Assembly (NCBI RefSeq): GCF_000208745.1
Contig: NC_030856.1
Location: forward strand, 7,541,186-7,605,185
Length of the DNA stretch: 64,000 bases
Direction: 5' to 3'
Origin: Theobroma cacao
Taxonomy: Eukaryota; Streptophyta; Magnoliopsida; Malvales; Malvaceae
Position numbers and translations under genes: made by a program. Below the pieces are notes generated by a model. It was not told where the DNA came from, made no database searches, and saw only the letters and a list, made by a program, of their open reading frames with translations. Positions 21,797 to 33,377 of this stretch are shown piece by piece (the stretch's first letter is position 1; each line of letters begins with the position of its first letter).

Positions 21797-22273
21797 CAGC
21801 AGCCCGATGAGGTTTCTCTGCGGTGCTGCCATGGTCATCTACTTCTCCATCAGTTTTCTTTCTTTCCTTTTTATTCTTTGGTTTGTGAATAAACATCATC
21901 CTCTCTGTCATGCTTACACCCCTGGTCGACGGCACTTGTTTGATTTGGGGTGAATGCCCTGAACTAGTTTCCTTTCTTGGAGGTTTTGCACATATTCTAA
22001 TCTCAAAGTAGGAAAAACAAAAAGAAAACAGAGAATTAATGTTAATTAAGAAATTAACTTGTCTTAACAGATTACTGAAGAAAATAAATTTTGCAAATTA
22101 TAAGAAATATTGGCTTACATGGCCGTTGCTTTCTTCTGGTAATTAGCCTAAATTTGGATGTTTGGATCAACGCTTTTGGCAAGGAAGACTCAGCAACAGA
22201 ACCATCAATTAGCAAATGGAGAAAAATCCCTGGTTCTTTGTTTCTATATTTTGATCTTCAAGGTGTTGGAGCC
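21797..22273 (-). pseudogene. Unrecognised minus-strand coding exons (fragment)
   Basis: Two open stretches on the minus strand look coding. The distal one (about 21797-21998) follows a pyrimidine-rich tract ending CTTTGAG. It reads RICAKPPRKETSSGHSPQIK, ends in a lysine-rich stretch (HKPKNKKERKKTDGEVDD) and stops at HRAAD. The proximal one (about 22110-22260) reads EPGIFLHLLIDGSVAESSLP and later FRLITRRKQRP, ending at a good donor (CCAT|GTAAGC). The two do not join in one frame with the sites I can see. I do not recognise the product. It is not repeated elsewhere in the window. Confidence 0.35.
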
Positions 22274-22357
22274 TCAATTAAAGGTAAAAATTTGCACGTC
22301 ATTCAAAATTTTCAAGCTGTAACACATATAATGGTCTTGCTTTTTCCTGCTGATTAA

Positions 22358-23920
22358 CTCCATGCCATCAGTGGACTGCGAGCGGTGTCTTTCGTGACCA
22401 CTTTGGAAATTGAAAATGCAGTTTTTTGATCAAACTTGAAAGCTGTTCTACATATAGAGTAAAATTATGAACTATTTATTGGAATTTGTCGATAGCATGG
22501 GATGAGGGATTTCGTAAGGTGATCTTGACTATATATAACAAATCTGCTGCACAGTTGATTCAAATAGAAAAAGATGAATTAAATACTAATCCAATCATTT
22601 GATAAATTTTCTTGTAAATGTGACTTTTTAATATCCTGTTGGTACGAAACTTCTCCAGGATCTTCTTAAAGTTAGTGCTTCAATTTTATTAAACAATATG
22701 AAAATTTCATTCCACGTGTTATTTTAACTTAAATATATTTATTTTTATTTCTTTTTTAAAAAAATAATGTTTTTGATTATTGTTTAATTTCTCTTCTTGA
22801 CTCTTTTCAGTTTTGTTAGTCCTTTCTTTCTGCTCTAACACGACCGACCTCATGCATAGTATTAGTTTGGTAGTCGGGTTTTTCATCCCAGACATGACTG
22901 ATTTCTTTGGCTGCATGCATTGAAATTGATTGGAAAAAGATATATCAGCATGTTCATTCAAATGAAAAAAAATTATTATTCACTTCAACTAAAAAAGAAA
23001 GATACATTCAAATTCCATATTTTCATTTCAGAAGGATGAAATGGTAGTAGTTTCTTTTAGTAAATATTGGGTTTATCACTTAATCTCTGATAGGATTACT
23101 GTTCTTTAATTTGTAATTAAATTTTGTGCTGAATGATAAACTTTTTATTTGTACATTTGATGAATTTCTTCCGAGGATATTTAAATGACATATAATATTA
23201 TGAATCAGTGATAATTAAGTTAAGTATGATATAGTATAATTATGAATTTAATTTTGGATATAATAATGTATAAAATTTTTGTTTTATATAGTCATTTATA
23301 TTGTTATATATGATCTATTTCAAATCTACCTTTATTGTTTAACAAGAACAAAGATGAGAGAAAATGGGCATAATCATTGAAATTACATAAAGGAAATCAA
23401 GTAATGCACCACTGAAGACATAAAAAAAGATTTGCTGAAGAAAAAAACAAAAGCATATACGTTCTCTCTTTTGTTTACCCCGAAGTACTAGCATCACCAA
23501 AAAAATTAAAATCTTGTGTACTCCATGTTGAATGCGGGCATATTACTATCAAGCATTTAAGAAGGAATAAAGAATGTGTGGAAGGTAATAATATCAATTA
23601 TTGATTCCATCCTCCTATATACACTGTCTAGACTCTAGAGAATACGTTCGACTGCATCCTGTAATTAGGAATTAAGGAAGAAAAATGTTGGTGAATTTTA
23701 CCCATTAATTCCAAACAAGAAAAGGAAAAGGAACCTTATACCTTACAACTATATACTGTGTCAAGTAAATCAAGTTAATGTTTAGTCATTTTGTAATTAC
23801 TTGTTAGTTTTGGTTGGGGGTGCTGAAGGTCTATAATAAGAGTAGAAAAAACAAAAATGCTTGATTTGAGGTGACGTTTATTGAAAGAATTTTCTCTCAA
23901 GAGACCAATAAATTAGGGTC
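22358..23920. other. AT-rich spacer, partly shared with other receptor flanks
   Basis: No gene is visible. Near 22830-22890 it matches the 3' flank of the receptor tails (acacgaccgacctcatgcat). From about 23110 to 23390 it matches 51330-51760 (gctgaatgataaac..., aacaagaacaaagatgagag), where the match runs directly into a receptor exon. It is therefore receptor-cluster DNA with the genes lost. Confidence 0.5.
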
Positions 23921-23929
23921 CCATGACTT

Positions 23930-25198
23930 GAGGAAAAGGTGCGTTCAAGTATTGCCATTGAAAATCATAATAAATCTTTCTTTATTTTTATGATTGAAAA
24001 TAAATTAATTACAATCGAGTTTTTGATCAAAAGTCAAGTCGTCGACCGAAATGAAAGTTCAAACGAGGCTATTCAACCGGGCTGAAGACCTTCTAGTCTC
24101 TGCCCATCTTCAAACGTAAACGCATTTTAAATGATGGCAGGTGAAGATCTTTATTTACGCATTTTAAAATTTAAAATTCCCAAGTCCACATACTGCAGCT
24201 AACAATGGGAATAATCAACAATTTTCTCTCTAATCGTTGTACAAGTTACAATTTTTTATTATTGCTTATTTTCTTATATACTCATTTTCTAGCTGGTCTC
24301 TGCTTTCATTAGCTTCCACCAAACTGTCGAAAAAATATTCCTAAGAAAATTATTCCAACACATGGATTAATTTGAAACAAAGGAATATAAAAGAATAAAA
24401 ATGAAAGTAATTGACTATACAAAGAAAGGTAAACTAAGAAGAAATTAAATTTTGAATAATTTAGAAATTGTATCACTATATATTTGTTTACATCATATGC
24501 GTTTTAATTATACAATTAACTGAAAATCTTATTAATGATAGAATTTCAAGAAAGTTGTAAAAGATGATTTTTTTTTATAAAAAAATTAATCTCGTAGGTT
24601 TTAAATCCACATATATATCCAATAAAGAAAGACTTGAAACGAATATAAGCGTTCTTGACTTAGTTTCCAGCCCCTCTGACCGTCTCTGTCATGCCTTAAC
24701 GTTTGGAATTAGACTTCTGTTAGAATTGGACAGCTTTAGAGCTTGTTTTTCTTGGCACGATACAGAGGCGTCAACAATGGAACAGAACAAGCATTTATGA
24801 CAAGTTTATTATACTTTGTTTTTTAGTTAAGAGAAACGTGTGAACACTGGAACAGTTTTTGAAATTGCAGGAGCATTTTACAGATTTCTTGTTCAATATG
24901 TATTTGGTGTCCATAACGTGTGGAGACCGACGCTTCATTAACAATCAAACATTTGCTTTTCCTACCTGAAACGATCATTTGTCCATTTTGCTTTTCTTTG
25001 ATTTGCAGGGCCTTTTCACGGTGCAAAAATCTATAGAACTAGTCAACCGCATAGCTTCGCAAAGAATGCTTCAAGCCTTCAACCAAGTTCGAAACGTGCG
25101 TCTGCTAATATTTAAAGAATGAGAGCATCAACCAACACAATGATGCAACAAACTCCGTTGTTTCTTTTTAAATTTGTCTCAACCACAAATATAACCGT
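23930..25198 (+). promoter_or_regulatory. 5' flank and putative promoter of receptor head unit 3
   Basis: About 1.2 kb upstream of the start is shared with the unit-4 flank (46270-47905): aagtattgccattgaaaat, aattacaatcgagtttttga, ctctgtcatgccttaac, acaagtttattagactt and aaaatctataga. A TATA-like TATTTAAAG lies at 25109-25117, about 80 bp before the ATG, and recurs at 47817-47825 and 50409-50417 (TATATAAAG). Conservation across paralogues supports a real promoter. Partial orphan copies lie at 26280-26560 and 49000-49760. Confidence 0.55.
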
Positions 25199-25814
25199 AT
25201 GGAAAATACTGGCTTCCTCCTCCCTCTTGTGGTGTTACTCAACTTTGTGGCTGCTTTCTCGGCAGAATCACCCAATATCACCACTGACCAATTGGCTCTT
25301 GTTGCATTAAAAGCCCATGTCACTCATGACCCTCAAAACATATTGGCAACCAACTGGTCTACTACTACCTCCGTTTGCAATTGGATTGGTGTCACTTGCA
25401 GATCCGATCATCAAAGAGTCGTCACTCTTAATCTTTCTGACATGGGTCTTGTAGGCACCATCCCACCTCACTTGGGAAATCTCTCTTTTCTTACTCAGCT
25501 TAACATCCGAAACAACAATTTTCAAGGCTCGTTACCCATGCAGTTGGCTAATTTGTCTTCCTTGCAATATATAAACTTCGGTAACAACAACTTCGTTGGG
25601 GAAATCCCATCATGGTTTGATTCCTTCACTCAACTTCAGAGATTGTCTCTGTACAGTAACAACTTCTCTGGTATTATCCCATCTTCTTTGGGTTCTTTGT
25701 CAAAGCTTAAGGAGTTGTTCCTATATGACAATGATTTGAAAGGGCAGATTCCTGTAACCATCGGAAATCTTTCTAAGTTGAAATTGTTGGACTTGCGACA
25801 GAATCAGCTTTCAG
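25199..25814 (+). CDS. Receptor head unit 3, exon 1: signal peptide, LRR-XII-type cap, LRRs
   Basis: Intact from ATG 25199. A signal peptide covers about residues 1-22 (FLLPLVVLLNFVAAFSAE). The N-terminal cap (TTDQLALVALKAHVTHDPQN ... SVCNWIGVTC, Cys60 and Cys67) is the pattern of LRR-XII receptor kinases (FLS2/EFR/Xa21 class), unlike the longer Cys-rich cap of typical RLPs. About five to six LRRs follow (GTIPPHLGNLSFL, EIPSWFDSFTQLQRL, IIPSSLGSLSKLKEL, QIPVTIGNLSKLKLL), with several N-glycosylation sites. The exon ends in phase 1 at TTTCAG|GTTGCA. The product would be an extracellular ligand-binding head. No kinase or tail lies in the next 4 kb, but the tail at 35031 is in compatible phase. 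Confidence 0.88.
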
Positions 25815-25889
25815 GTTGCATATATTTTTTCGATCTTCAATATATCTTTATTGTGAATATTGGTTTCAACACTAATAATCTCATTGGAG
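25815..25889 (+). other. Short intron, or in-frame LRR-like segment, in unit 3
   Basis: A 75-nt GT...AG segment between TTTCAG and GTCAAC. Retained, it adds 25 in-frame residues with a degenerate LRR look (FNTNNLIGG before QLP). Spliced, it joins NQLSG to QLPLALF as a regular LRR. In five paralogues the same segment is 74 nt and would break the frame if kept, so I favour an intron. Both products would be in frame in this unit. Confidence 0.65.
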
Positions 25890-26108
25890 GTCAACTTCCA
25901 TTGGCTTTATTTGATCACCTTCCTAAATTACAATTTCTAATGTTGGAATGGAACAATGTTTCAGGTAAAATTCCAACCAGTTTATTCAAGTGCCAAGAGT
26001 TAGAAGATTTAATTTTATCTAACAATGCCTTGGAGGGAAGTGTGCCTCAAGAAATCGGAAATTTGACTAAAGTAAACAACTTGTTCTTCAGTTCAAACAA
26101 CTTAACAG
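25890..26108 (+). CDS. Receptor head unit 3, exon 2 (three LRRs, 219 nt)
   Basis: A phase 1-1 exon encoding QLPLALFDHLPKLQFL, KIPTSLFKCQELEDL and SVPQEIGNLTKVNNL, ending NNLTG at AACAG|GTATGC. Its length equals that of all paralogous exons. The open frame running on to 26149 is intron read-through and not a true C terminus. Confidence 0.82.
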
Positions 26109-26279
26109 GTATGCTTACCATGGACATTCTTTTAGACAAATTAAAATAATTAAGTGGTAATTTATTTTTATTTGTGAGTTTATATTTATGATTTCAGTTT
26201 AATTACACAAGTAAATAAAAATCTTACGAATGATATATAAAAATTGACAATACTACGAAACGGGCCCAAACACTAGTAA

Positions 26280-26564
26280 GATTTAAAATTCACAAAATTA
26301 TTCGATAAAGAAAGTCTTGAAACGAATATAAGTGTTCTAGACTTAGCAGGTTTCTAATGGTGTGGGATACTTTTGACTATGGAGAAATGAATTCCAATTT
26401 CTTAGCTCCTGCCCTTCGTACTGTCTTAACATTAGAAAAAATATGACTTCCACTAGCTTAGAGCTTGTTTTTCTTGGCAAGTTACACAAGTGTAAAAACT
26501 GGAACGAAGCAAGCATTCATGACAAGTTTATTAGACTTTTGTTTTTTGGCTAATAGAGAAGTAT
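26280..26564 (+). promoter_or_regulatory. Orphan receptor promoter fragment left of the LINE
   Basis: It matches the region several hundred bases upstream of heads 3 and 4 (aagtcttgaaacgaatataa, gaattccaatttcttagctc, cttggcaagttacac, caagcattcatgacaagttt). The start codon, signal peptide and cap that should follow are absent. At about 26565 the sequence passes into LINE DNA. Confidence 0.55.
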
Positions 26565-29141
26565 GTCCATACCCATATATGAAGTAAAGCTCTGTTTTTA
26601 AGAATAAGATCAGTAATACCCACACCACTGCAATTCCTTGGTTTACAAATTCTCTCCCAATTAATAAGATGTAATTTCCTTTTCTCGTTTGACTCACCCT
26701 ATAAAATCACCTCTGAATTTTGTCTAACTCATTTTAAACCAAGATTGGCATTTGGAACAAAGACATTTAGTGAACATGGAGACCAGATGGAACAACTCTG
26801 ATTAATGTAGTACGACCACCAATAGAGAGTAGCTTCGATTTCCAGCAAGCTAACCTGGCTTCAAAACACTCCAACAACAGACACCAAAAATTAACCGAAT
26901 TAGCACTAGAACCCAATAAGAGGCCCAAGTGCATAGTTGGCCCAAGAATTTAGAGTGCTCTAATCCACGCCAATTCCATAAAGAACGCTTTTCTGAAAAT
27001 TGATTTTCGGACCTGCCACAGCTCCAAAACATCTTAACACCCTTTTGATTTTAGTAAGATCCTTGAAATCAGGTTTACAGAGAACAAGTGTGTCATCAAC
27101 ATATTGTAGATGCGTAACTATGAAACCATTTCTCCCAATAACAGCACCTCTGAACAGTCTGAGGTCAACCGCCTTATACATTAAAATCCCAAAATCCTCA
27201 ACCACTAAATTAAAGAGAAAAGGATAAACTGAGCAACCCTGTCTCAATTCTCTATACATCTTAAATTGGCGAGTAGGAATGCCATTAACAAGAATCGAGA
27301 CAACAATACAAGAAACGCAAAAACTGATATCCAATTCCTCCATCTATCACCAAATTACCTTTTCTTTATAACAAGATCCATAAACCCCTAATTAACACTG
27401 TTGAAAGCCGTTTCAAAATCAACTTTAAGTATTAAACCACGATTACCATATTTTCGCATATTATCCACAACTTCATTTGTGATCAAGGAGCAATCAAGAA
27501 TCTGTCTACCCTTTATGAATGCAAATTGGTTATTACCAACCACCTCCTTAACCACCCTCCTCATATAATTAGCCAAAACCTTTGCCATAATCTTGTACAA
27601 ACTACTAACCAAACTAACCGGATAAAAGTCCTTCAGTCCTTCAAGATCACATACCTTAGAAATGAGAGTAACGAAGGAAGCATTGATCTTCTGATCCATA
27701 AACCCTGTAACAGAAAAGTTACCTACAAGCTACATCACACCGTCTTTAATCCATCTCCTTTGCTTCTTGAAGAAGTTCAAATTATACTCGTCTGGTCCTG
27801 TAACTTTATTACTATCACAACAACTCTCAATCGGTTCCTAAACCTCCTCCATGGAAAATGGTTTTTCCAACTGATTTGTTGAATTTTTGTACAAAGTCTT
27901 AAAGCTGCAGTGCAACTCCTTGAGTTTAGCAACCCTTTTCCCACTATAAAGATTTTCATAAAAATTCGCAACCTCTTCTTTAATCATACCAAGGTTGTCC
28001 ACTAACCTTCCCTGGATTATTAAACTATTAATAGAGTTAACCCTTCTTCCAGAAGCTACTGCATGAAAAATTTAGTATTATGATCTCCTCCCAAGAACCA
28101 CCTAATTCGAGATTTCTGCTACTACGATCTTTCTTCAGCCTTACAAAGCTCCGACGGTCTAGATTTCATCATTACTAATTCATTCCTTATTTCAATATCC
28201 TCACCCCCATCTTGAGTAGCCATTGTTTTCTCATGAATGGACAATCCAAGCTTCTCGATCTCTTCAGGTTGTTATGCCATTCCTTAATTTTAGGCTTCAT
28301 GGCTCTCAATCTGTGCCAAATTCCGCTATTGCTCGACTCCCCTGAATCACTATTCTACTAAGCAAACTCAAATATTTTTTGGAACTCTCCATTATCCAAC
28401 AAGTGGTTAAATATTTTGAATGGTTTCAGACCCCAATTAAGCACCTCTCCACTAGATCACATTGGATTGCGATTTGATAAAGATCTTGGAAGGCATTTTG
28501 AATCATGTTATCTTGCCAATCAAAGAAAATAGGATTCACCAGAAATCTGTCAATTCAGCTGAAGGATGAACTCCCTCTAATTCTTCCCCCGAGTGAATTT
28601 GCCCCCTACCATAGGCATATTGATCATTTGAATGGCGAAAATTAAGCCAACAAAGTCCACAGAGCTCCTATCATCATCCAAACCACTACTACGCTCCCTA
28701 CTGTTCATAACCGCATTGAAGTCACCTCCAATGCACCACTTAACACTTAGATCCCTTGATTTATCAATCAAATCAAGCCGTAGCTCACTTCTGGCCTCAA
28801 CCTCATTTCGATCATAAATGTTGCCCAAACCACAATTTCAATCCCCTTTTCTGATACGATCCACTAACAGGATGTAGTGCCTTTCCACTATACTTGAATC
28901 TAACTCAAAAAAGCTTCTCTCCAACCACCTCTGATTGTTTGAATTTAAAGTCTTGAGCCCCCACTAAGAACTTGATATATCTACTAAACTTTCTACTCAA
29001 CTTCGACTCTTGTAAAAAAACAACATCCGGTTTTGTCCTACCAACGAGTCTTCTAACTGCTCGCTTCTTCTCTCCTCTGCCTAAACCTGTTACGTTCCAA
29101 GTTACAAAAATCTTAATCACAATAGAACACACAAAACTCAC
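26565..29141 (-). pseudogene. LINE endonuclease-reverse transcriptase, broken into pieces
   Basis: Endonuclease signatures: FVTWNVTGLGRGEKKRAVRR, KPDVVFLQESKL (28905-29141) and GDFNAVMNSRERSSG (28577-28828). Reverse transcriptase signatures: LISKVCDLEGLKDFYPVSLV, FIKGRQILDCSLITNEV and LKVDFETAFNSV (27388-27699), then ELRQGCSVYPFLFNLVVEDF and HLQYVDDTLVLC (26960-27343). The usual FADD box reads YVDD. Stops and frameshifts separate the pieces, so no full protein can be made. Confidence 0.88.
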
Positions 29142-29147
29142 AAGAAG

Positions 29148-29684
29148 TTATTGTGCTGCTTTCGCCCTATTTTCCTCCTCCAATCTAGAAAACTCACAGA
29201 CCACTTCACCTCTATTGGTTTCAAAAACAAATCCCAATCGAGATGACACATTCCAGGTTGTTTCAGGTTCTTGAATAATAATCATGTTTCTTCTCAATAT
29301 GTCGCTGTCGGAAAGGGAGTCATATGAATTCCTACCTGACATAATATCCCTGAGATTTCTTCTGATTTTCCTTCTCTTCCTCACACCAGATCCTATGCGA
29401 ACACTAAGGCCTGTATTTTTTCTAAAACCAGACGAAGGAGACTTAAAGTTTTTACCCAACCTTTCTGCAACAGGAGACATAAATAAACCAAATCCACCAG
29501 CATCCATTAATCGTTCTTCTTGTTCAGTTAATAGAACATCCACCAAATCAGCTTCTTGGAAGGATCCTTCAACTGAAGCTAATGCCTCATTATCAATATT
29601 TCTCGTATCATTTGAACCCGCTAACACATCATGAACCTCAGTTGACTCCTCGACCGTCTCCTTGTTAGAGTGCTCGGTAGTCAA
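29148..29684 (-). CDS. LINE 5' open reading frame (ORF1-like or upstream part of the polyprotein)
   Basis: A 178-codon frame rich in acidic and serine residues, with a basic patch in the middle (GVRKRRKIRRNLRDIMSG). It lies directly upstream of the endonuclease (next frame begins at 29141) as in plant LINEs. I see no CCHC knuckle. Function as a nucleic-acid-binding protein is inferred from position only. Confidence 0.5.
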   Translation of the reverse strand: MTTEHSNKETVEESTEVHDVLAGSNDTRNIDNEALASVEGSFQEADLVDVLLTEQEERLMDAGGFGLFMSPVAERLGKNFKSPSSGFRKNTGLSVRIGSGVRKRRKIRRNLRDIMSGRNSYDSLSDSDILRRNMIIIQEPETTWNVSSRLGFVFETNRGEVVCEFSRLEEENRAKAAQ

Positions 29685-29888
29685 TAATCTGGACTCCTCA
29701 CCTGAGTTATTAATCTCAATGTCTTCTGATTCCTCAAGCCTTAGACAACTTTCAGGAATAACAATTATTGCACCATTGTCACCATCAGCTTCCCTCCGAC
29801 ACCCTTACAGCACCAACATCGACCTTCTTTTGACACTACCATTCTTCCTTCAGCGCAACTTGAGCAATATCTTCTTTTTTCTTCTTCT

Positions 29889-30290
29889 TTTGTACAGTAA
29901 TCACTTTTCTGGTGTTATCCTGTCTTCTTTGGGCTCTTGGTCAAACACTGAGATGTTGATGGTAATGATATGAAAGGGTAAATTCCTATAGCAATCAGAA
30001 ATCTTTCTAAGTTGAAATTATTTCATTTGGGAGATAATCTGTTTTCAGGTTGCATATCTTTCTCCATAATCAATATTTCTTTATCGTAAATATTGATTTC
30101 AACACTAATAATGTCATTGTAGATCAACTTCCATCAGCTATATTTGATCAGCTTCCTCTAAGTTTAATTAAGATCCAACCATCTTTCTGGTAGAATTTTG
30201 ACCAATTTATTCAAAAGTCAAGAGTTAGAAATCAATGCCTTGGAGGGAAGTTTGCCTTAAGAAATCGGGAATTTGAATAATTTTGTTTTT
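29889..30290 (+). pseudogene. Receptor head unit 2a, remnant right of the LINE
   Basis: It begins inside exon 1 (YSNHFSGVILSSLGS) and is badly frameshifted. A 74-nt intron-like segment lies at 30049-30122. Exon 2 follows but has lost its GT start (atcaac), carries deletions and stops (tttgccttaag) and breaks off near 30290. It is the only one of seven units whose exon 2 is not open. Confidence 0.75.
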
Positions 30291-30390
30291 TTGAAAAATA
30301 AAGATAAATAAAATAGATGCTTAGTGCTCATAGAAGAAAATGCAAGGTAAAATTTTAACCTAGTTTGAGGGACTGAATTTTATGTTTCAG

Positions 30391-30462
30391 GTGAAATTCC
30401 ATCAACTGTTGGAAACTTGACTTCTATTAAGCACCTTGAGTTTTGGGGTAACCACTTGACAG
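30391..30462 (+). CDS. Single-LRR exon (72 nt), second block
   Basis: A phase 1-1 exon between TGTTTCAG and GTATAA, encoding EIPSTVGNLTSIKHLEFW and then HLTG. Intact, with consensus splice sites. It could follow exon 2 of unit 3 (26108) in frame. Confidence 0.7.
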
Positions 30463-32691
30463 GTATAATATCATCTTTCTTCTCCTTTTCAATTGTAATT
30501 TGCATATCAATCTGCAATCCTTTTTAAGTATTTGAGATGAAAATTATACATTATACTTCTTTAATTGTTAAAAGTATTAATTAATGCAATGCTTTGACAC
30601 ATAATTCAAGAAAAAGGTTTTCCACTTTAAGATTTTTTATTAATTGATTTTTAATACCACAATGTAAAAGAAAAATGAAAATCTACATCTAATACAGAAA
30701 AATTAAAAATTTTAGATATTCATAAAAATGAGAAAGAACCTAAATTTAAAACATTTAAAAATGTAAATGTTAAGACTAATTGATAAAGAACTATATTTTC
30801 ATGATATTTTTTAAAAAAACTTGACATTAAAAATCATAATACATCAATTTTATAAAAAAATTAAAATTTTAATATTTCAATATTTTTTTTGTCAATTTTT
30901 CTGGAAGTTAAATAATGACAAATAATTCATGACAAATTAATGGAGTAATCTTTTTTCCATAGTTTGTGCTTGCATATTATTAAGTTCCATTATAATTTTC
31001 TGATTCAACTTATGATTTGTAATATATGGATAGTGATGTGTTAAGATTATAGTTTGGATCTATCCATGGTCATAATTTTGGGTTTTCAGCTTATGGATGT
31101 TTGTCTTTTGTTAATATTGAAGTGGGAACACTACTCTATTCCATTGGATTTGCTTCTTTTGGCCTCTACAATATTTCTTCATTCCACTATTCTGAGGAAA
31201 AATTATAGAAGAAAAATAGAAAGAAAGAAATTAGAAGTTATAGAATTTTTTTAATTATAGAATTTATAGTATCTGGCTAAAGCTTTTATGTATAAGAAGG
31301 AAGCCAAAGAACATAAAAATCATGTTCTTTTTTTTTTTTTTTTTGCTTCTATACTTTCATAATATGCGTGTCTTGAATTGCTGTTTGAATTCCTTTGGTT
31401 ATATTATTGCTATTGCTTTTATCTTTCTTTATTATTTCTCTCTCTCTTTGTTATGTTAGTAGATTGTGGCCAATCATACCTAAATAAAAAAAAATTGATG
31501 ACGACTCCATTACAAGTTGAGTGTTTAGGTTTTCGGACCCACACGTTATGACAATATTAATAATTTTTTTCTACTTTTTTGTTTGTCCACAAACTTTTGA
31601 GTTATACAAATAGAGGTAGTCCTCTACATATCTTAAGATTCAAATATAAAAGTTTTAAGTTTTAATGTTTGTGTCGGTTAACGAATATTGGCATAATGTG
31701 GAATTCCTAAAACTTAGCTATTTGATGTAAAAAAGAATCACCATCATTTTTTTTTATTTAGGTGCGATTGATCACCTAGTTGAATCTATTTTTTCTAATG
31801 AAATCTTAGGCTTAACTTAGGTTCATTAAAAAGAATAGATTCCAGTTTACGAAGCAAACCAGTTTCAAAAGTATTACATATGAGGAAGATATTAGAACCT
31901 TCACAACATTTATTTAATTGGTAGCTAATTAATCATAGGTTGTCTTTTTAGCCTGTTTAATTCAACATTTAATTTTATTTTCTTCACCTATTTTGTTATT
32001 TTTATTGTCTTTGTTAATTTATTTTATTTTATCATTTTGTAAATAAATAAAACTCTTTGGTATTTGAATTTTCGTTGAAGACCCCAACACTTAGACAAAA
32101 TTCAAGAAAAATATCTTACCTAGAAATTTCAAGAAGCTATCACTTATAACCTTCTCGAAAATTCCATCATTGGAGAATTTTTATTTATATGTGTTTCTAT
32201 TAAATTGACACACACATGAATGTTATGGCTCTATTCCTAATTTACAAAACATTTTGTTTATTAATATTTCATATTTGTAATAACTATTTAAAAAATGAAC
32301 CTTTTTTTGTAAGATTAATATATGAAATTACCCTCCAACACATATGGCAAGGCCCCATAATTATTTTTACTTTGAAATATGTAAAATAGTTACCACTTAT
32401 AACCTTCCTTAAAAATTTCATTTAAAATAATTTTCCTTAAATAATTATAAATTTTTTCTATTTATTAAAATCTATTTTACTATTTCATCATATTCTATTG
32501 CATGATTTATTGTTTTTTATGTTTGTGATAATTATATAAAAATAGATCTTTTCTGTAAAAATAATTTATGACAATACTTATGGTAAGATCCCATAATTAT
32601 TTTTACTCTAAAAAACTTTTATAAAAATTTAACACTTGTACCCCTCCTTAAAAATTTCATTTAAAAGATTTATCCTTAAATAGTCATCGCT
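30463..32691. other. Intron/spacer of second block, including old LTR remnant from about 31680
   Basis: Near-identical to 3678-5884: AT-rich, with no gene. The part from about 31680 holds the same decayed large-LTR sequence (tttatttaggtgcgattgat). Differences from the first copy are small indels and scattered substitutions. Confidence 0.6.
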
Positions 32692-33084
32692 CTTGATCTT
32701 TCTAACATGGGTCTTATAGGCACTATCCCACCTCACTTAGAAATCTAACTTTTCTTGCTCAACATAACATCCGATTTAATAATTTTCATGGCTCATTGCC
32801 CATGGAGCTGACTAGTTTGTCTTGGTTGAAATATATAAACTTTGGTAACAACAGTTTTGGTGGGGAAAATTCCCATCATTGTTTGATTCCTTCACTCAAC
32901 TTCAGAGCTTGTTTCTATACGGTAACAACATCTATGATGTTATCTAGTCTTCTTCGTGTTCTTAATTTGTCAAACTTTGAGGATTTGCTCCTATATGACA
33001 ATGATTTAAAAGTGCAGATTCCTATAGCAATTAGAAATGTTTCTGACTTGAAATGGTTGTGTTTGGGAGATAATTTGTTTTCAG
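32692..33084 (+). pseudogene. Receptor head unit 2b, broken exon 1
   Basis: It starts at the first LRR (ALDLSNMGLIGTIPPHL) without signal peptide or cap. A one-base loss in the HLGNL motif (cttagaaatcta) breaks the frame; further on, frameshift and TAG lesions are shared with unit 1 (5885-6268). The shared lesions predate the block duplication, the private one came after. Confidence 0.8.
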
Positions 33085-33158
33085 GTTGCATATCTTTCTC
33101 CATCATCAATATTTTTTTATAGCAAATATTGATTTCAACAATAATAATCTCATTGTAG

Positions 33159-33377
33159 GTCATCTTCCATCGACTATGTTTGATCACCTTTCGAAATTGC
33201 AAAGTTTGGATTTTCATAACAACAATCTATTTGGTAGAATTCCAACCAATATATTCAAGTGCCAAGAGTTAGAATTTTTATCTTTAGGTTGGAATGACTT
33301 GGAGGGAAGTTTGCCTCAAGAAATTGGGAATTTGACTAAATTAATCCACTTGCATCTCGACATGAACAACCTAACAG
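33159..33377 (+). CDS. Receptor head unit 2b, exon 2 (219 nt)
   Basis: An open phase 1-1 exon after a 74-nt intron (33085-33158). It encodes HLPSTMFDHLSKLQSL, RIPTNIFKCQELEFL and SLPQEIGNLTKLIHL, ending NNLTG at AACAG|GTACGC. It is nearly identical to 6343-6561. Confidence 0.65.

Larger units (their letters stand above)
26565..29888 (-). mobile_element. LINE (L1-type) retrotransposon, decayed, 3' end missing
   Basis: Minus-strand order: a first open frame (29148-29684), then apurinic-type endonuclease, then reverse transcriptase, then the post-RT region reaching about 26565 (GREFVNQGIAVVWV..., ALLHIW-like end). The right boundary at about 29888 adjoins receptor exon 1 in mid-LRR (tgtacagtaatcactt). 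The left boundary adjoins receptor promoter sequence, with no poly-A tail. LINEs are normally truncated at the 5' end; here the 5' side is kept and the 3' end lost. A later deletion probably removed the 3' end of the LINE together with the promoter-proximal part of the receptor. Confidence 0.82.

Noticed and set aside
26109..26149. C terminus of head 3 as a small secreted LRR protein
   Set aside because: The extra residues come from reading past a good donor (AACAG|GTATGC). Read-through ends differ between units. A truncated secreted form from intron retention cannot be excluded.
27000..29973. Several plus-strand frames across the LINE
   Set aside because: They are antisense to clear endonuclease and reverse-transcriptase code and contain no domains.
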